Source: Gracilaria vermiculophylla (lineage: Eukaryota > Rhodophyta > Florideophyceae > Gracilariales > Gracilariaceae). From it: DNA of 64,000 nucleotides. Both the position numbers and the translations under genes were made by a program. The notes under the pieces are model-generated. The model worked only from the letters and a program-made list of their open reading frames with translations. It had not been told where the DNA came from and searched no databases. Each line of letters opens with the position of its first letter. Positions within the stretch are counted from its first letter, which is position 1. Positions 30,561-41,016 of the stretch are shown piece by piece. The stretch covers positions 52,575 through 116,574 of the forward strand of contig JAHNZQ020003149.1 in assembly GCA_019155205.2 (NCBI GenBank). Direction: 5' to 3'.

Positions 30561-31832
30561 TAGTCAAGCCTTGGGAAAATTTTAGGGTGCTCACGAATAC
30601 GCATGCATCTTCACAGAACTGGAGATTGATCAAAACCACACCAACTTCCAATTAATTGTTTTCTGCAATCCAGAATTCTCTGAAAGCTTTCAGATTAATC
30701 AATCTTAGATAGTGGCATGAAATGCGGGGTATCGCTAGAACAGAGTAAATTAGCATCCGTCCCAAGTTTGGGTCTAGAAACGGTATCATACATTGTTTTT
30801 TGTATCAACGCTCGACACGTGCTCCTTCACCAACGGATTAATGAAGCAGTACAAAATCATATTAAGGCGATACTTGTCGGGAGAAAATGTTTTAGGGGTT
30901 CCAAACCACTTAATACCTTAATTCTTTCTTAGACCTATAGTAGGTCAGTGAGTGAACTGTGGCTGTAGGTTTGAATTTAATGTCAACGGTAAAGAGTTGT
31001 ATGATACACATTACTGGATCCCTTGGCAAGCCCCAGTTGTATTTTAGTCCAGGACGCGTCCAACCCATTACGTTCGTGAACATGTTCGTATATATATTTA
31101 TATATACATTCAGTTAAGGATACTCTTTCCGATCGGAAAACTCTTTGTCTCAGAACTGACGATAGTGGTTCTGTGATCATGTGGAGGACTACGTTGGAAA
31201 GCTGCCGGGCGAAACTAGGTAGTGTTCTGCCGATACATTTGTAATGAGTCCGGTATAGCGTAGTTAGAACAGCAACGTTTGTTCAAATCTCCCTACAACT
31301 GCAAGTGGCAAATCATAGCATGAAAGTAATCGCCATCTAAAATTTCATCTTTGAGCGTCTCATCCAGACATCAGTCATGCAAAGGAAAATCCGACGCGCT
31401 GAAGCCATTTGGGTGAGAATTGCTCACTTTCCTTTTGGCAGGCCTTGTACACTACTTTATGTGACCGTGTGCGAAAGATAACCCTTTCACCTCCACGGTG
31501 CACTGCGCTGGTCAGTTGCCCGAGGATTATCCGCCTGAACATGACGCCAGCCCAATGACCTTGCGGCAGGCTAGAGAGGGCCAAAGGAATGAGCGAAGTT
31601 CGATATCAGGTGAGTGCTGATTCATCTGTAGAAATTTCTATAATTTATGAGATTTTCATGGCTCTGCTCAGCGGCCTCAAGACAGGGCAGCTCGTTGCCT
31701 TGAATGCAGAGGAAAACTGTGCGGCCTCTGCTTAAGTTCATCTGAGTTTGGTCTCGTACCGAGTTAATCTACCCACTTCCTATCTGCAAAACGGCAACAG
31801 AACGATTGAGAGTTCTTTTAGTGTGTTACAAC
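30561..31832. other. Intergenic, NDUFS5 upstream region
   Basis: No gene recognised. A consensus donor (CAGGTGAGT near 31608) is followed by a possible short Cys-containing exon, judged too weak to call. Confidence 0.4.
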
Positions 31833-32151
31833 ATGGCATCCGGCGTTGGCGTTAACGGCGGGGCTGGGCGCTGCTATCCTTTTTGGCTCGAATTCACCAA
31901 GTGCATGGGTAAGTTTTGAATCAACGTCAACACCAGCGTTTTATCTAAGAAACCTTTTCTGACAAGAAGTCACCGCAGCCGATGCTGATCTGCCCGTTGA
32001 CTGCAAGGTGTTCCGTGAAGACTACATCGAATGCCTGCATCACAACAAGGAAGCGGAGAGAAGAATCGCCATAGCCGCCGAACTCAATCGCCGAAGATTG
32101 CTGGAGATTGCTGAGCGTGAGGCCGCTGCGAAGCAGAAGCCGGGTTCATAG
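31833..32151 (+). CDS. NDUFS5: Complex I subunit NDUFS5 (15 kDa), one intron
   Basis: Exons 31833-31908 and 31967-32151 give 86 aa. The 58-base intron starts GTAAGT and ends ACAAG; a second acceptor three bases on (AAGAAG) also keeps the frame. The protein begins MASGVGVNGGAGRCYPFW, as plant NDUFS5 does. It has two CX9C motifs (CYPFWLEFTKC and CKVFREDYIEC) followed by LHHNKEAERR and a basic helical tail. These twin cysteine pairs form disulfides in the intermembrane space, where the subunit attaches to the membrane arm of complex I. Import through the Mia40 route is expected from the family. No TATA box was seen. Confidence 0.85.
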
Positions 32152-32619
32152 TTCATTAATTATTATGTAACTCCACACGTTATTCATGCTTGGCTCGGGT
32201 AAATGTTGACGAAGTATTTCGATAGCGTTGGTAGTGCTACTTGAAACACAATGGGTGTCCGATAATTCACAGGCCTTTACGTATCAGTGTGCACTCTCAA
32301 TTAGATCGTCATGCTCTCTCTGTGCAATGCACCCTGCCCCGGCGCGATTCAGAATATATTGGCAAGCCTTACGATAGCTTTGGAGAGCCAATTAATTATG
32401 CGCCAAACCTTGAAGTGTCCAAGAGCTGGTATTCTCAAAACACAAATCTTCTCATCGGCTTTCATTGTGAGTCACATCTTGCACTATAAATTAACGATCA
32501 AGTGTGGAATCCAACTATTAACCTTTGATGCATTCCGTAAACAAAAGCCAGTTTCCATCGCTCGATCCTCACTTTTTAGATATCTATGCGGTAATTGACA
32601 TTACAAAGGCTTCTCTTTT
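32152..32619. other. Intergenic between convergent genes
   Basis: 3' flanks of NDUFS5 and polyprenyl synthase. No gene seen. Confidence 0.5.
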
Positions 32620-33762
32620 CTACCGTTCCCTTGTCAACACGAAGTTGGCGAGATTTACCAACGCACTTCTGTAATCTGTGGGAGGTAGAGTTTGAATCAC
32701 TGCATCCACTGCGAGTAAAACGTGATCGGTGGCGAGCTGCCTAGTCTTCTGAAGTCCATCTGCTCGTTGCACGAGTTCTAGGGTTGCTTCTACATCGCCC
32801 TCTCCTTTGAACCGTCGCTCTATCATCGGAAATATTTCTGGGTACTTCTGTAGGGCGTACAATACCGGTGCCGTAGCATGCCCTTGTTCCAAGTCGTTTA
32901 AGACAGGCTTTCCCAACTTATCAGCACTTCCAGTCATATCCAATAAGTCGTCCATCAGCTGAAAAGCTATTCCCACATTCTTCCCATAGCTGAAAGCAGC
33001 ATCTGCAACTTCTTTTGAGTGTCCTGCCAACATCGTGACCGCGCGACATGAGTTTGCCAACAAAGAAGCTGTCTTGAAGAATGTTTTTGCCATATAGGCC
33101 TGAAACAATTCATTTTCATCGCTTTTCCGTGCGGAACCATTTCCCATCTGTATTACTTCTCCTCGAACTAGATGTTCGATAACAGTGGATAGCAATTCGA
33201 CGACGTCGCAATCGCGTAGTCGTGCTAGAGCTACCGAGGCCCTGGCCAGAAGAAAATCTCCCGCCAGGACGGCCAGTTGATTCCCGAATGCTGCATTGAC
33301 TGAACGTGTTCCGCGGCGAGTGGATGCTACATCAATTACATCGTCGTGAAGAAGCGACGCTGCGTGAATGAGTTCAGTGATCTCAGCCAGGCTTCTCTGG
33401 TTCGCCATGACTCCCGAGGATGCCACCAGCGGGGCTGCAGAATGCGCGACGAGCAGTACTATGATCGGACGTATTCGCTTACCATGCAAAGAGAGAAGAT
33501 GAGCTGCAGCTGCATCCAACACAGGATGCTGGAGAATTGACACGGTATTTCGAATTGATGAGGCCATTTTCTCAAGATCAGAGGACACAATGCGAAAGGG
33601 GTCGACAGAGGAAGAGTGATCTGGAATGCACCGCGATAGGGATGGAACCCATGTATCCGAGTGAGTGCGGGTGCTGGACAAGTGCGCGTTACTTCTCAGA
33701 TCCGACACAGCCGAATATCGAAGACGCGGGGTGGCACGCAGCATATGTCGGAAGACTTGCAT
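32620..33762 (-). CDS. Long-chain polyprenyl (solanesyl-type) diphosphate synthase
   Basis: Protein of 380 aa. The N-terminus MQVFRHMLRATPRLRYSAV is Arg-rich without acidic residues and looks like a mitochondrial targeting peptide. The first Asp-rich motif is LLHDDVIDVASTRRG and the second is FQLMDDLLDMTG. The substrate motif GKRIRP and a GNQLAVLAGDFLLARAS region are also present. The enzyme condenses isopentenyl diphosphate onto an allylic primer to make the side chain of ubiquinone (COQ1-like) or plastoquinone; targeting decides which, and mitochondrial is my preference. The frame is open to 33897 without ATG; the ATG at 33762 lies about 60 bases after a TATA-like TAATATATG on the minus strand. 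It is head-to-head with PTH. Confidence 0.85.
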   Translation of the reverse strand: MQVFRHMLRATPRLRYSAVSDLRSNAHLSSTRTHSDTWVPSLSRCIPDHSSSVDPFRIVSSDLEKMASSIRNTVSILQHPVLDAAAAHLLSLHGKRIRPIIVLLVAHSAAPLVASSGVMANQRSLAEITELIHAASLLHDDVIDVASTRRGTRSVNAAFGNQLAVLAGDFLLARASVALARLRDCDVVELLSTVIEHLVRGEVIQMGNGSARKSDENELFQAYMAKTFFKTASLLANSCRAVTMLAGHSKEVADAAFSYGKNVGIAFQLMDDLLDMTGSADKLGKPVLNDLEQGHATAPVLYALQKYPEIFPMIERRFKGEGDVEATLELVQRADGLQKTRQLATDHVLLAVDAVIQTLPPTDYRSALVNLANFVLTRER

Positions 33763-34138
33763 TGTGCGAGAGATGGAAGAGCGAATTGTGATGGAGCTGC
33801 TGGTTCCCCAGGTCCTAGAAGCATATATTAAGCGTTTGAGGAAAAAGCTATCGTGCCCGAGGAGGCCACGGCGCGGGGACAACTGATTGATCCCCACATT
33901 TGCTCATGACTTTCGTTTTTATGCACATCGTGTATTTACGAGCTCTTTGATCGAGGACATTATTTAATTCCTTTTGATCGCTTGTTCGCTGGTCCGGACG
34001 TCGGACGGGAATTAATACCAATGATTGATTCATCTCGACGACGGAGCAGAAGGCGTAGAAAGCTTACTTCGTAAGCTGCTGACGGAGACGAAGTCAACAT
34101 CTTTCAGCTTTCCGAGTGTCATAATAGCCCTTCGTTTG
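33763..34138. promoter_or_regulatory. Shared upstream region of polyprenyl synthase and PTH
   Basis: 376 bases between divergent ATGs. A TATA-like sequence on the minus strand near 33823-33831 serves the synthase. No TATA is clear for PTH. Confidence 0.5.
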
Positions 34139-34954
34139 ATGCCACGACTAAACAACTGTTTTTCATCTCGGTCTTGCCAAAATGCATTCTTGCCCATAGC
34201 GTCCAGTTTCAGGTTTCTTCGATGCCTTTACTCCTGGCATTCAAAGAGAAATGGGATTGTACGATGTTCAATCACTGGTCCTCCAGGTTTAGCAAATGAA
34301 TCTGCATATCCCTCCCAGCCACCGAAAAAGACGAGCGATCGAGCGCAACCTCCCCAACGCGGGGATAAGCTCCTCGTGGTGGGTCTTGGCAATCCAGGCC
34401 CTCGTTTTGAGAACACTAGGCACAACGTCGGATTCAGCCTAATCGATCAATATGCTTCTCGGCATGCTGCTGGGAAATTCAGAAAGGAGAAGCATCTGCA
34501 GGGAGAGATTGTTCGCTTCCCTTTGTTTGATAGAAACGTGATGTTGCTTAAGCCTACTACCTTTATGAATGCTTCTGGCCGTGCTGTACGAGCGGCCTTG
34601 AAGTTTTTGAACGCCCCTGTGAGCGCACTACTTGTTATTGTAGACGACATGTCCCTCCCAATTGGAGACATTAGATTGCGTGCGAAGGGAAGTGCCGGAG
34701 GGCACAATGGATTGAAGAGCATCCAACAAAGTGTCAGTGGGATGAACTACACTAGATTGCGCGTTGGTGTTGGTTCTCCAAGGAATGGTGCTCAAGAGTG
34801 GGCTGATTTTGTTTTAGGACCTTTCTCAAAAGGAGAGAGAAAAGCTATGGAAGATGTGGAGTGGGACGTGATGGAAGCTATAGACTTTTGGGTGCAGGAG
34901 CCTAGCATAGAGAAGGTGCAGAATCAGATCGCGCTATCGAAACAGAAGCGTTGA
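34139..34954 (+). CDS. Organellar peptidyl-tRNA hydrolase
   Basis: Protein of 271 aa: an N-terminal extension of about 70 residues rich in Ser, Arg and hydrophobics (MPRLNNCFSSRSCQNAFLP), then a bacterial-type Pth domain. The active-site motif LVVGLGNPGPRFENTRHNVG contains the catalytic His; TFMNASGRAV, VIVDDMSLPIGDIRLRAKGS and GGHNGLKSI follow, all standard. The enzyme cleaves peptidyl-tRNA released from stalled ribosomes. The extension suggests import into plastid or mitochondrion; the sequence does not decide which. The frame is open from 34025 without ATG; the first ATG is at 34139. Confidence 0.88.
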   Translation: MPRLNNCFSSRSCQNAFLPIASSFRFLRCLYSWHSKRNGIVRCSITGPPGLANESAYPSQPPKKTSDRAQPPQRGDKLLVVGLGNPGPRFENTRHNVGFSLIDQYASRHAAGKFRKEKHLQGEIVRFPLFDRNVMLLKPTTFMNASGRAVRAALKFLNAPVSALLVIVDDMSLPIGDIRLRAKGSAGGHNGLKSIQQSVSGMNYTRLRVGVGSPRNGAQEWADFVLGPFSKGERKAMEDVEWDVMEAIDFWVQEPSIEKVQNQIALSKQKR

Positions 34955-35136
34955 TGAAACATTAAAATGCGGGGAAAAGGGCTAAAATGTCCGCTTACTG
35001 CTTGATTCGGCCATCATGACCGGAATGATGCAAGTGATATCAAAGAAATGCCTTTACACGGACTGAAAGAACAAATTTCTGTCTATGACAGAGATATCCA
35101 TGAAATCGTTTGAGGGGCACCTGTGCGACAGCTCTC

Positions 35137-36252
35137 CTACTTAGAGGCATCACCATTGCCGTCAGCCTTTTCTTGCTTACGAGCGTGATTATAGTGTATT
35201 TCAGAGCAATCACGCAATCTCGCCGCGGCTTGTTCGGCGGTTAGATCTCTCTGAGACTCTCCAAGCATTTCGAAACCAACCATGAACTTCCTCACGGTTG
35301 CACTGCGAAGCAATGGCGGGTAGAAGTGCATGTGAAAGTGAGCATACTCGTGTTCAGCTGGATCAGTGCCGTTAGTTGTGGGTGATTGATGAATACCCAT
35401 AGAGTACGGAAAGAGAGTGGTGAACAGATTGTCGTAACGCGCACATACACGTCGGTAAATGTCGGCTAGGTCTACCTTCATGGTTTCGTCGAAGTTCAAG
35501 AGGCAGGGCACGCGCTTTTTGCTAAGAACAAGCACTTCAAACGGCCAGGTTGCCCAAAAAGGCACAACAGCAAGGAAGCTGTCATTCTGGCACACAATTC
35601 GTTCTTTCGCTTTCATCTCAAGTTTAACATAGTCATCCAACATATGAGTTCCCTTTTTCTTGTAGTAGGCCTCAAGGTTTTCCAAGGCAGTACGAGGTTC
35701 TTCTGGAATAAACTCTGAGGCCCAGATTTGACCGTGGGGATGAGGATTCGAGCAGCCCATCATCTGTCCCTTGTTTTCAAATATTTGCACATGACTAATG
35801 TAGTCGAGCTTGGAAAGGGTATCGTATTCTTCAATCCAGGCGTCGACGACGGGCTTGATCTCTTCGACAGTCATCTCGGCAACTGTAAGGTTAAGTTTCG
35901 GAGAGAAGCACACAACGCGACACTTACCACGTACAGCCTTTGCGACGAGCAGATCATTGTTCTCGACGCTACCAACTTCGCCATGGGGTGTGTTATCAAG
36001 CAATGCCTGGAAGTCATTGTCAAACACAAACGTGGTGTCATACTTGGGGTTTTGCACGGAACCGTTCACACGGTAGTTTCCTGGGCCGAGATAATCCTTT
36101 GGATCGTATTCAGGACGGTCATCAGACGGCAGCTCTTCAACACTGCCTTGCCACGGTCGCTTTGCACGATGCGGTGAACAGAGAATCCATCGCCCTGAGA
36201 GCGGATTATAGCGACGGTGTGGATGCTCGGCATAGTCGAAGGCGCCGGACAT
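35137..36252 (-). CDS. GALT: Galactose-1-phosphate uridylyltransferase
   Basis: Protein of 371 aa. The N-terminal signature RRYNPLSGRWILCSPHRAKR and the active-site motif MGCSNPHPHGQIWA, with the nucleophilic His, are both intact; so are VPFWATWPFEVLVLSK and the zinc- or fold-related HFHMHFYPPLLRS. The enzyme exchanges UMP between UDP-glucose and galactose-1-phosphate (Leloir pathway). In red algae, UDP- and GDP-linked galactose feed galactan walls and floridoside, so the gene fits that physiology, though GALT is widespread. The ATG at 36252 gives the family start directly. The protein needs no intron. Confidence 0.93.
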   Translation of the reverse strand: MSGAFDYAEHPHRRYNPLSGRWILCSPHRAKRPWQGSVEELPSDDRPEYDPKDYLGPGNYRVNGSVQNPKYDTTFVFDNDFQALLDNTPHGEVGSVENNDLLVAKAVRGKCRVVCFSPKLNLTVAEMTVEEIKPVVDAWIEEYDTLSKLDYISHVQIFENKGQMMGCSNPHPHGQIWASEFIPEEPRTALENLEAYYKKKGTHMLDDYVKLEMKAKERIVCQNDSFLAVVPFWATWPFEVLVLSKKRVPCLLNFDETMKVDLADIYRRVCARYDNLFTTLFPYSMGIHQSPTTNGTDPAEHEYAHFHMHFYPPLLRSATVRKFMVGFEMLGESQRDLTAEQAAARLRDCSEIHYNHARKQEKADGNGDASK

Positions 36253-36681
36253 TGTTCACCAATAGGTCAGAGTTGCAATCGTCCAAGATGATCGAGCAAT
36301 GACAGTTTTCTGGAGACGTTGATGTGCTGAGAACTTAACAAATAGTTTCGGTCAAGTAACGGACAGGCTGTCGAGTGGTGCATAGCGATTGTGACGTGGC
36401 GGTGGCGAAGCAAAAAGCAGTGCTCACGTTGGCCTAAAGCATGCATTTTTCATTGGTGGCTGCCGCGACGCAGCCAACTGTGAGCGAAATTCGCTTACGA
36501 ATCCAGTCATGGACAGCCCGCCTGCATCAGGAATTGAAGCATACGGCCAATAGCGATAGGGCAGCATAAATAACCTGTCGTTTTCTCTGCGTGCCCTTAT
36601 CATTTCTGTTGTAGAAAGCCAAGGCCATCGTTTCTACCTCCGTTCTTGCATCTCTGATCACAACACAACACATGTATCAGT
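36253..36681. promoter_or_regulatory. Shared upstream region of GALT and DHX16
   Basis: 429 bases between divergent ATGs. A CATAAATAA sequence at 36565-36573 could be the DHX16 TATA element. No other structure was seen. Confidence 0.45.
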
Positions 36682-39177
36682 ATGTCTGCGCCACCGAAAC
36701 GTCCACGCTCTCCATCTCAGCCGTCGATAGATGATCTGAGAAAGCAGTCACGCCGGAACTATTTGGCTCGCCGGGAAGTGCAACAGCTTACACGACTTCG
36801 GGAGGAGATTATTGACGAGAAGACTCTTTTTCAAGATGAAGAACTCACAGAGCGCGAAAGACGAGATCTTGAACTTAAGCAACAGATATACGAGCTTGCA
36901 ACTCAGCGTGTTGCCTCTTCAAACGTTGCTCCGGCTTACTCAGTTCCAGATTCGAAAGGCGTGGAGGACTCAGTCGCTGAAGATCTTGACGCCTCTCTAG
37001 ATATCCATGCAAACTCAGACCAAAAGCGCTGGGAGGAAGCTCAAATCAGGAAAGGTAAAACTACAGGATACCACACCACTCATTCCACACAACACTCCAT
37101 TTTACTCAATGCCCCCGACTTTGAACTGCCCGCCAAGCTACAGGGTTTACCAAATGCTACATCACGTGAATCAATCGCCCAACAGCGCCGGCGTAAGAGG
37201 CAAGAAGAAAGACATCATCTTCAACAAGAGAGACGTTCTCTGCCCATGTATGCTCATAAAAATGCGTTAATGGAAGCAATAAAACAGCATCAAGTTCTCA
37301 TAGTAGAAAGCGAGACCGGAAGCGGCAAAACCACTCAAATTCCACAATACTTGATCGAAGAGGGATTCGGATCCGTCGTTTGCACACAGCCTCGGCGAGT
37401 TGCCGCAATGTCTGTGGCTGCCCGTGTCGCCCACGAAATGGGGGTTAAACTTGGGAATGAAGTTGGATACTCAATTCGTTTTGAAGACTGTACGTCCGAT
37501 AAGACTATTATAAAATATGTTACTGATGGTATGCTGTTGCGAGAGTTCTTGTCCGAGCCGGATCTTAAGGCTTACGATGTTGTTCTAGTCGATGAGGCCC
37601 ATGAACGGTCAATGAGCACAGATGTTGTCATGGGGCTCATCAAGGATATTGCACGATTCCGAGGCGATGATGTGCGGATTATGATTTCTTCAGCTACTAT
37701 GGATACAAAGAAGTTCTCGTTATATTTTGACGATGCTCCTGTGTATTCAATCCCTGGTCGCCGTTACGATGTTGACATATACCATACGAAAACTCCTGAA
37801 CCGGATTATGTGGAAGCTAGTTGTGTGACCGTCCTCCAGATTCATGCATCTCAGCCTCGAGGTGATATTCTTGTTTTTCTCACGGGCCAGGAAGAGATCG
37901 AAGTTGCCGAAGAAATCTTAAGAGATCGTACGAGAGGACTCGGGTCCAAGCTTGGAGAGCTCATCATAGCCCCAATATACGCTTCACTTCCATCAGAAAT
38001 GCAAGCGAAAATCTTTGAAGAAACACCTGAGAATGCTCGCAAAGTAGTTTTGGCTACCAATATAGCAGAGACGTCAGTGACCATTCCTGGAATTGTGTAC
38101 GTAATTGATCCTGGCTTTTGTAAACAGAAGTCATACAACCCAAAAACCGGAATGGAAAGCTTGCTTGTAATGCCTGTTTCCAGAGCCGGGGCAAAGCAGC
38201 GAGCAGGTCGTGCAGGACGGACACAGCCGGGTAAGTGCTTTCGATTGTACACAAAATGGTCATTTATGAATGAAATGGATGAGAATACAACCCCGGAGCT
38301 GCTTAGAACCAACCTTAGCCAAGTTGTCTTGCTTTTGCTGTCACTCGGAATCGAAAACCTGATCGAATTTGATTTCATCGATGCACCCCCTCCGGAAGCC
38401 TTACTTCGCTCTCTTGAGCACCTGTACGCCTTAGGTGCCTTGAACGACAAAGGGAAGCTCACAAAGCTTGGAAGAAAAATGGCAGAACTTCCTCTGGAAC
38501 CAATGATGGCAAAAGCCTTGCTCGCGAGTGAACAGTACAAATGCTCAGAAGAAGTGACCATCATTTGTTCGATGCTCAGCGTGAACAACGCCGTATTTTA
38601 TCGGCCGAAACAAAAGAAAATGATGGCCGACGGCGCCCGTGCAGCTTTTGCGAGAGGTGGTGGTGGGGATCATATGTGTCTGTTGAGATGCTTCGCCCAA
38701 TGGCGTAATTCCGGGTTTTCGAAGCATTGGTGTTATGAACATTTTGTGCAGACTAGGACGATGAAACGAGCTCGTGACGTTTACGAACAACTGGACCAAC
38801 TCTTGGACAGGGTGGAAATTGAAAGAAACTCTGTCGGCGTTGGTGACAAGGTTCCGATTCTAAAAGCGCTGACTTCTGGATTCTTCTACAACGCATGTCG
38901 CCTGCAAAAAAACGGTCTTTACAGAACTCTGAAAAATCCTCATACTGTGCAAGTCCACCCCTCAAGCTGTTTGGCTCACGCAGAGACCAAACCAAGGTGG
39001 GTGATCTACCACGAACTTGTATTTACCACCAAAGAATTCATGAGGCAGGTATTTGACATTGAAGACGGTTGGTTAAATGAGGTAGCCCCTCATTTCTACA
39101 AACAAGAAGACATATTAGAAGATTCAAAGCGCAAGATGCCGAGAGTATTGGGCAAGGTAGGTGGCAGAGTAAGGTGA
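36682..39177 (+). CDS. DHX16: DEAH-box spliceosomal RNA helicase, Prp2/DHX16
   Basis: Protein of 831 aa. Helicase motifs are complete: SETGSGKTTQ (about 210-219), TQPRRVAAMS, DEAH (304-307), SAT (near 337), FLTGQEEIE, TNIAETSVTI and QRAGRAGRT (506-514), followed by the winged-helix, ratchet and OB domains typical of DEAH proteins. The N-terminal RRNYLAREVQ-like and FQDEELTERERRDLELK segments, ahead of YHTTHSTQHSILLNA-type sequence, match Prp2/DHX16 rather than Prp16, Prp22 or Prp43. The enzyme activates the spliceosome before the first step of splicing. The N-terminus is shorter than in human DHX16 (1,041 aa). No intron in its own gene. Confidence 0.92.
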   Translation: MSAPPKRPRSPSQPSIDDLRKQSRRNYLARREVQQLTRLREEIIDEKTLFQDEELTERERRDLELKQQIYELATQRVASSNVAPAYSVPDSKGVEDSVAEDLDASLDIHANSDQKRWEEAQIRKGKTTGYHTTHSTQHSILLNAPDFELPAKLQGLPNATSRESIAQQRRRKRQEERHHLQQERRSLPMYAHKNALMEAIKQHQVLIVESETGSGKTTQIPQYLIEEGFGSVVCTQPRRVAAMSVAARVAHEMGVKLGNEVGYSIRFEDCTSDKTIIKYVTDGMLLREFLSEPDLKAYDVVLVDEAHERSMSTDVVMGLIKDIARFRGDDVRIMISSATMDTKKFSLYFDDAPVYSIPGRRYDVDIYHTKTPEPDYVEASCVTVLQIHASQPRGDILVFLTGQEEIEVAEEILRDRTRGLGSKLGELIIAPIYASLPSEMQAKIFEETPENARKVVLATNIAETSVTIPGIVYVIDPGFCKQKSYNPKTGMESLLVMPVSRAGAKQRAGRAGRTQPGKCFRLYTKWSFMNEMDENTTPELLRTNLSQVVLLLLSLGIENLIEFDFIDAPPPEALLRSLEHLYALGALNDKGKLTKLGRKMAELPLEPMMAKALLASEQYKCSEEVTIICSMLSVNNAVFYRPKQKKMMADGARAAFARGGGGDHMCLLRCFAQWRNSGFSKHWCYEHFVQTRTMKRARDVYEQLDQLLDRVEIERNSVGVGDKVPILKALTSGFFYNACRLQKNGLYRTLKNPHTVQVHPSSCLAHAETKPRWVIYHELVFTTKEFMRQVFDIEDGWLNEVAPHFYKQEDILEDSKRKMPRVLGKVGGRVR

Positions 39178-39225
39178 GATTAAACAGATCAAGTGAATGA
39201 TGGAAGGGCTTGGTTTCTTTTCAGT

Positions 39226-41016
39226 TCATGAAGGCGGTTGTGGTGCGTTGGTAACCGACACGGTTAAAAGGTTTTGCATGTAAGCCAAGCGATTGTTCAG
39301 GCCGTCAACCTGTTTTCGAAGCATAGTATTTTCGTCGAGAAGTTCATTTAGCTTTTCTTCGTACTCCGCAGCGATGACCTTTCTTCTTACCCGGGACAGC
39401 TTTGCGCTCTCCCTATTCTTTTGTTTTCGCCACAAGATTCGCTCTTCATCTGTGAGTTCTGGATTCTTCCTCTTCCTTCCCCTCTTTTTCTTCGCCGGAA
39501 CGTGAGGAGTGACGGGCTTCGCCCATTGTGAATCCGCAATCGGGATGCTAGGGTAGTTAAGCACCCCATTGGGAGGTAGGCCGAACGTGGATGGGAGTGG
39601 GGCTGGCGCTATCTTCGCAGCTTGTCTTGGTTGCAATGAAAGTTGAGATGGGTGGTCCTTCTTCAGGGCTATTGGTACAACTGACATACGCGCCTGGGAG
39701 TGAACGGATGGAGAAGGAAACCCCATGGTGGACACAACAGACGGCGAAGGGGACTTCACATGCGCTGACACGGTTGCATATGACATCGGTGCATTTGACG
39801 TTGTCGAGCCCTGGGTTGTGATCGAGGGTGCTGTTGTCGATATAGGAACAGCGAGGGGTTTGAAGGACGGGTCAGAAGCTGCGGGAACTATTGAGGTAGC
39901 AGCGGGCCTCAAGTTGGTCGGTTGTTGTACTGAAGATGGGCCATTGGTGTCCCATGGGGTTCCAGCCTGACCAGGCGACGACGTATTGACATCAGGGGTA
40001 ATTTGTGGGGCATTTGGCTCGGTTGAAGATTGTGATAGAGGAGCAGACCCATTTTGATGAGTGTCAATGGTATGCTCATCGTCAGAAGAATCACCGGGAC
40101 ACTCATCATCGGGCAAATTGTTTTGCGCATTTTCCAGTGTGTCATCATCTTCGGGTTGTTCTTGGTCATTCTCTACCGCAGAGGCCTCAAGGGTTTTCAA
40201 GTAATCACCGAGCTCAAGACCTAGTTTTGATGTATAGAGAACACCACTCTGACGAACGGCATCGACCTCCCATGTGGTTCTAACATCTTCAAGCCAAGTT
40301 GACTTTTCAGCGTTTGCTAGGACAACACTGTCGTGACCAGAATTTTTTTGTTGAAATGGCAGCGGTGGAGGTATAGGAGCATGGGTGCTTTGGCCTATAT
40401 GGTGATCGTCGCCCAAAGGAAAAGTACGCTCGTCCTTCGGCAGAGTAATATCGCGCATTACACGCCTGGCCTCGCGAATGCTGGAAATCGACGGTTGCTG
40501 CGGTGGAGGGGCATCTGCAAGTGGATCATGCTCTTGACCAAAGAGTTTTGGAAGACGCATGGTCAAAGAGCGGGCCAACTGTTCCGGGGAAACGGGCTGA
40601 GCGGTCTCCTCGGACGCGTCGGGCGGCACATCTTCGGATGCAGCCGCAGCACATAACGCGGACATAGATTTGATGCCGTTTGATACTCTTTCCACGACGG
40701 CGATAACAGAATCAAGCGCGGCGGCCTTTGCTTCGGGGTTCGGATTAGAGGAGTCGACGAGGTTTATAAGCGAGTTCGCGTGAGCGTAAGTCTCGGCAAT
40801 GTTGGTGTCCAGCAGTGTTGCATCAGGGTCGAGATCAGTGTTCGCAAAGGAATAACGGGCGTCAGGTGAAAGTTTTTCAGATAGCGCGGCACCGATGGAA
40901 CTAACTGGAGCGTTGGGCGGCACGTCAACCTGTTCCACAGTGCCGTTGGGCATGCGTACGAGCAACTGGATTGTGGCTCCTTGCTCGGGCGAGGTGGGTG
41001 GCGGCGAGCTGTGCAT
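39226..41016 (-). CDS. bZIP transcription factor
   Basis: Protein of 596 aa. The C-terminus carries a basic region KKKRGRKRKNP, then WRKQKNRESAKLSRVRRK with the N-x7-R contact motif, and a leucine zipper (EEKLNELLDENTMLRKQVD, then LNNRLAYMQNLL). The N-terminal 80 residues (IQLLVRMPNGTVEQVDVPP) could form a ubiquitin-like fold. The middle is a long Ser/Thr/Pro/Gln-rich region suited to transactivation. The zipper arrangement is nearest the ATF/CREB group, but the DNA target is not predictable. The frame is open to 41334 without ATG. The ATG at 41016 starts the conserved-looking part, and the extension is judged to be 5' leader. Confidence 0.85.
   Translation of the reverse strand: MHSSPPPTSPEQGATIQLLVRMPNGTVEQVDVPPNAPVSSIGAALSEKLSPDARYSFANTDLDPDATLLDTNIAETYAHANSLINLVDSSNPNPEAKAAALDSVIAVVERVSNGIKSMSALCAAAASEDVPPDASEETAQPVSPEQLARSLTMRLPKLFGQEHDPLADAPPPQQPSISSIREARRVMRDITLPKDERTFPLGDDHHIGQSTHAPIPPPLPFQQKNSGHDSVVLANAEKSTWLEDVRTTWEVDAVRQSGVLYTSKLGLELGDYLKTLEASAVENDQEQPEDDDTLENAQNNLPDDECPGDSSDDEHTIDTHQNGSAPLSQSSTEPNAPQITPDVNTSSPGQAGTPWDTNGPSSVQQPTNLRPAATSIVPAASDPSFKPLAVPISTTAPSITTQGSTTSNAPMSYATVSAHVKSPSPSVVSTMGFPSPSVHSQARMSVVPIALKKDHPSQLSLQPRQAAKIAPAPLPSTFGLPPNGVLNYPSIPIADSQWAKPVTPHVPAKKKRGRKRKNPELTDEERILWRKQKNRESAKLSRVRRKVIAAEYEEKLNELLDENTMLRKQVDGLNNRLAYMQNLLTVSVTNAPQPPS

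Noticed and set aside
31589..31740. Possible two-exon 37-aa gene with a C-x2-C pair, after CAGGTGAGT
   Set aside because: Splice signals and frame agree by a small margin, but the peptide is too short and resembles no family.
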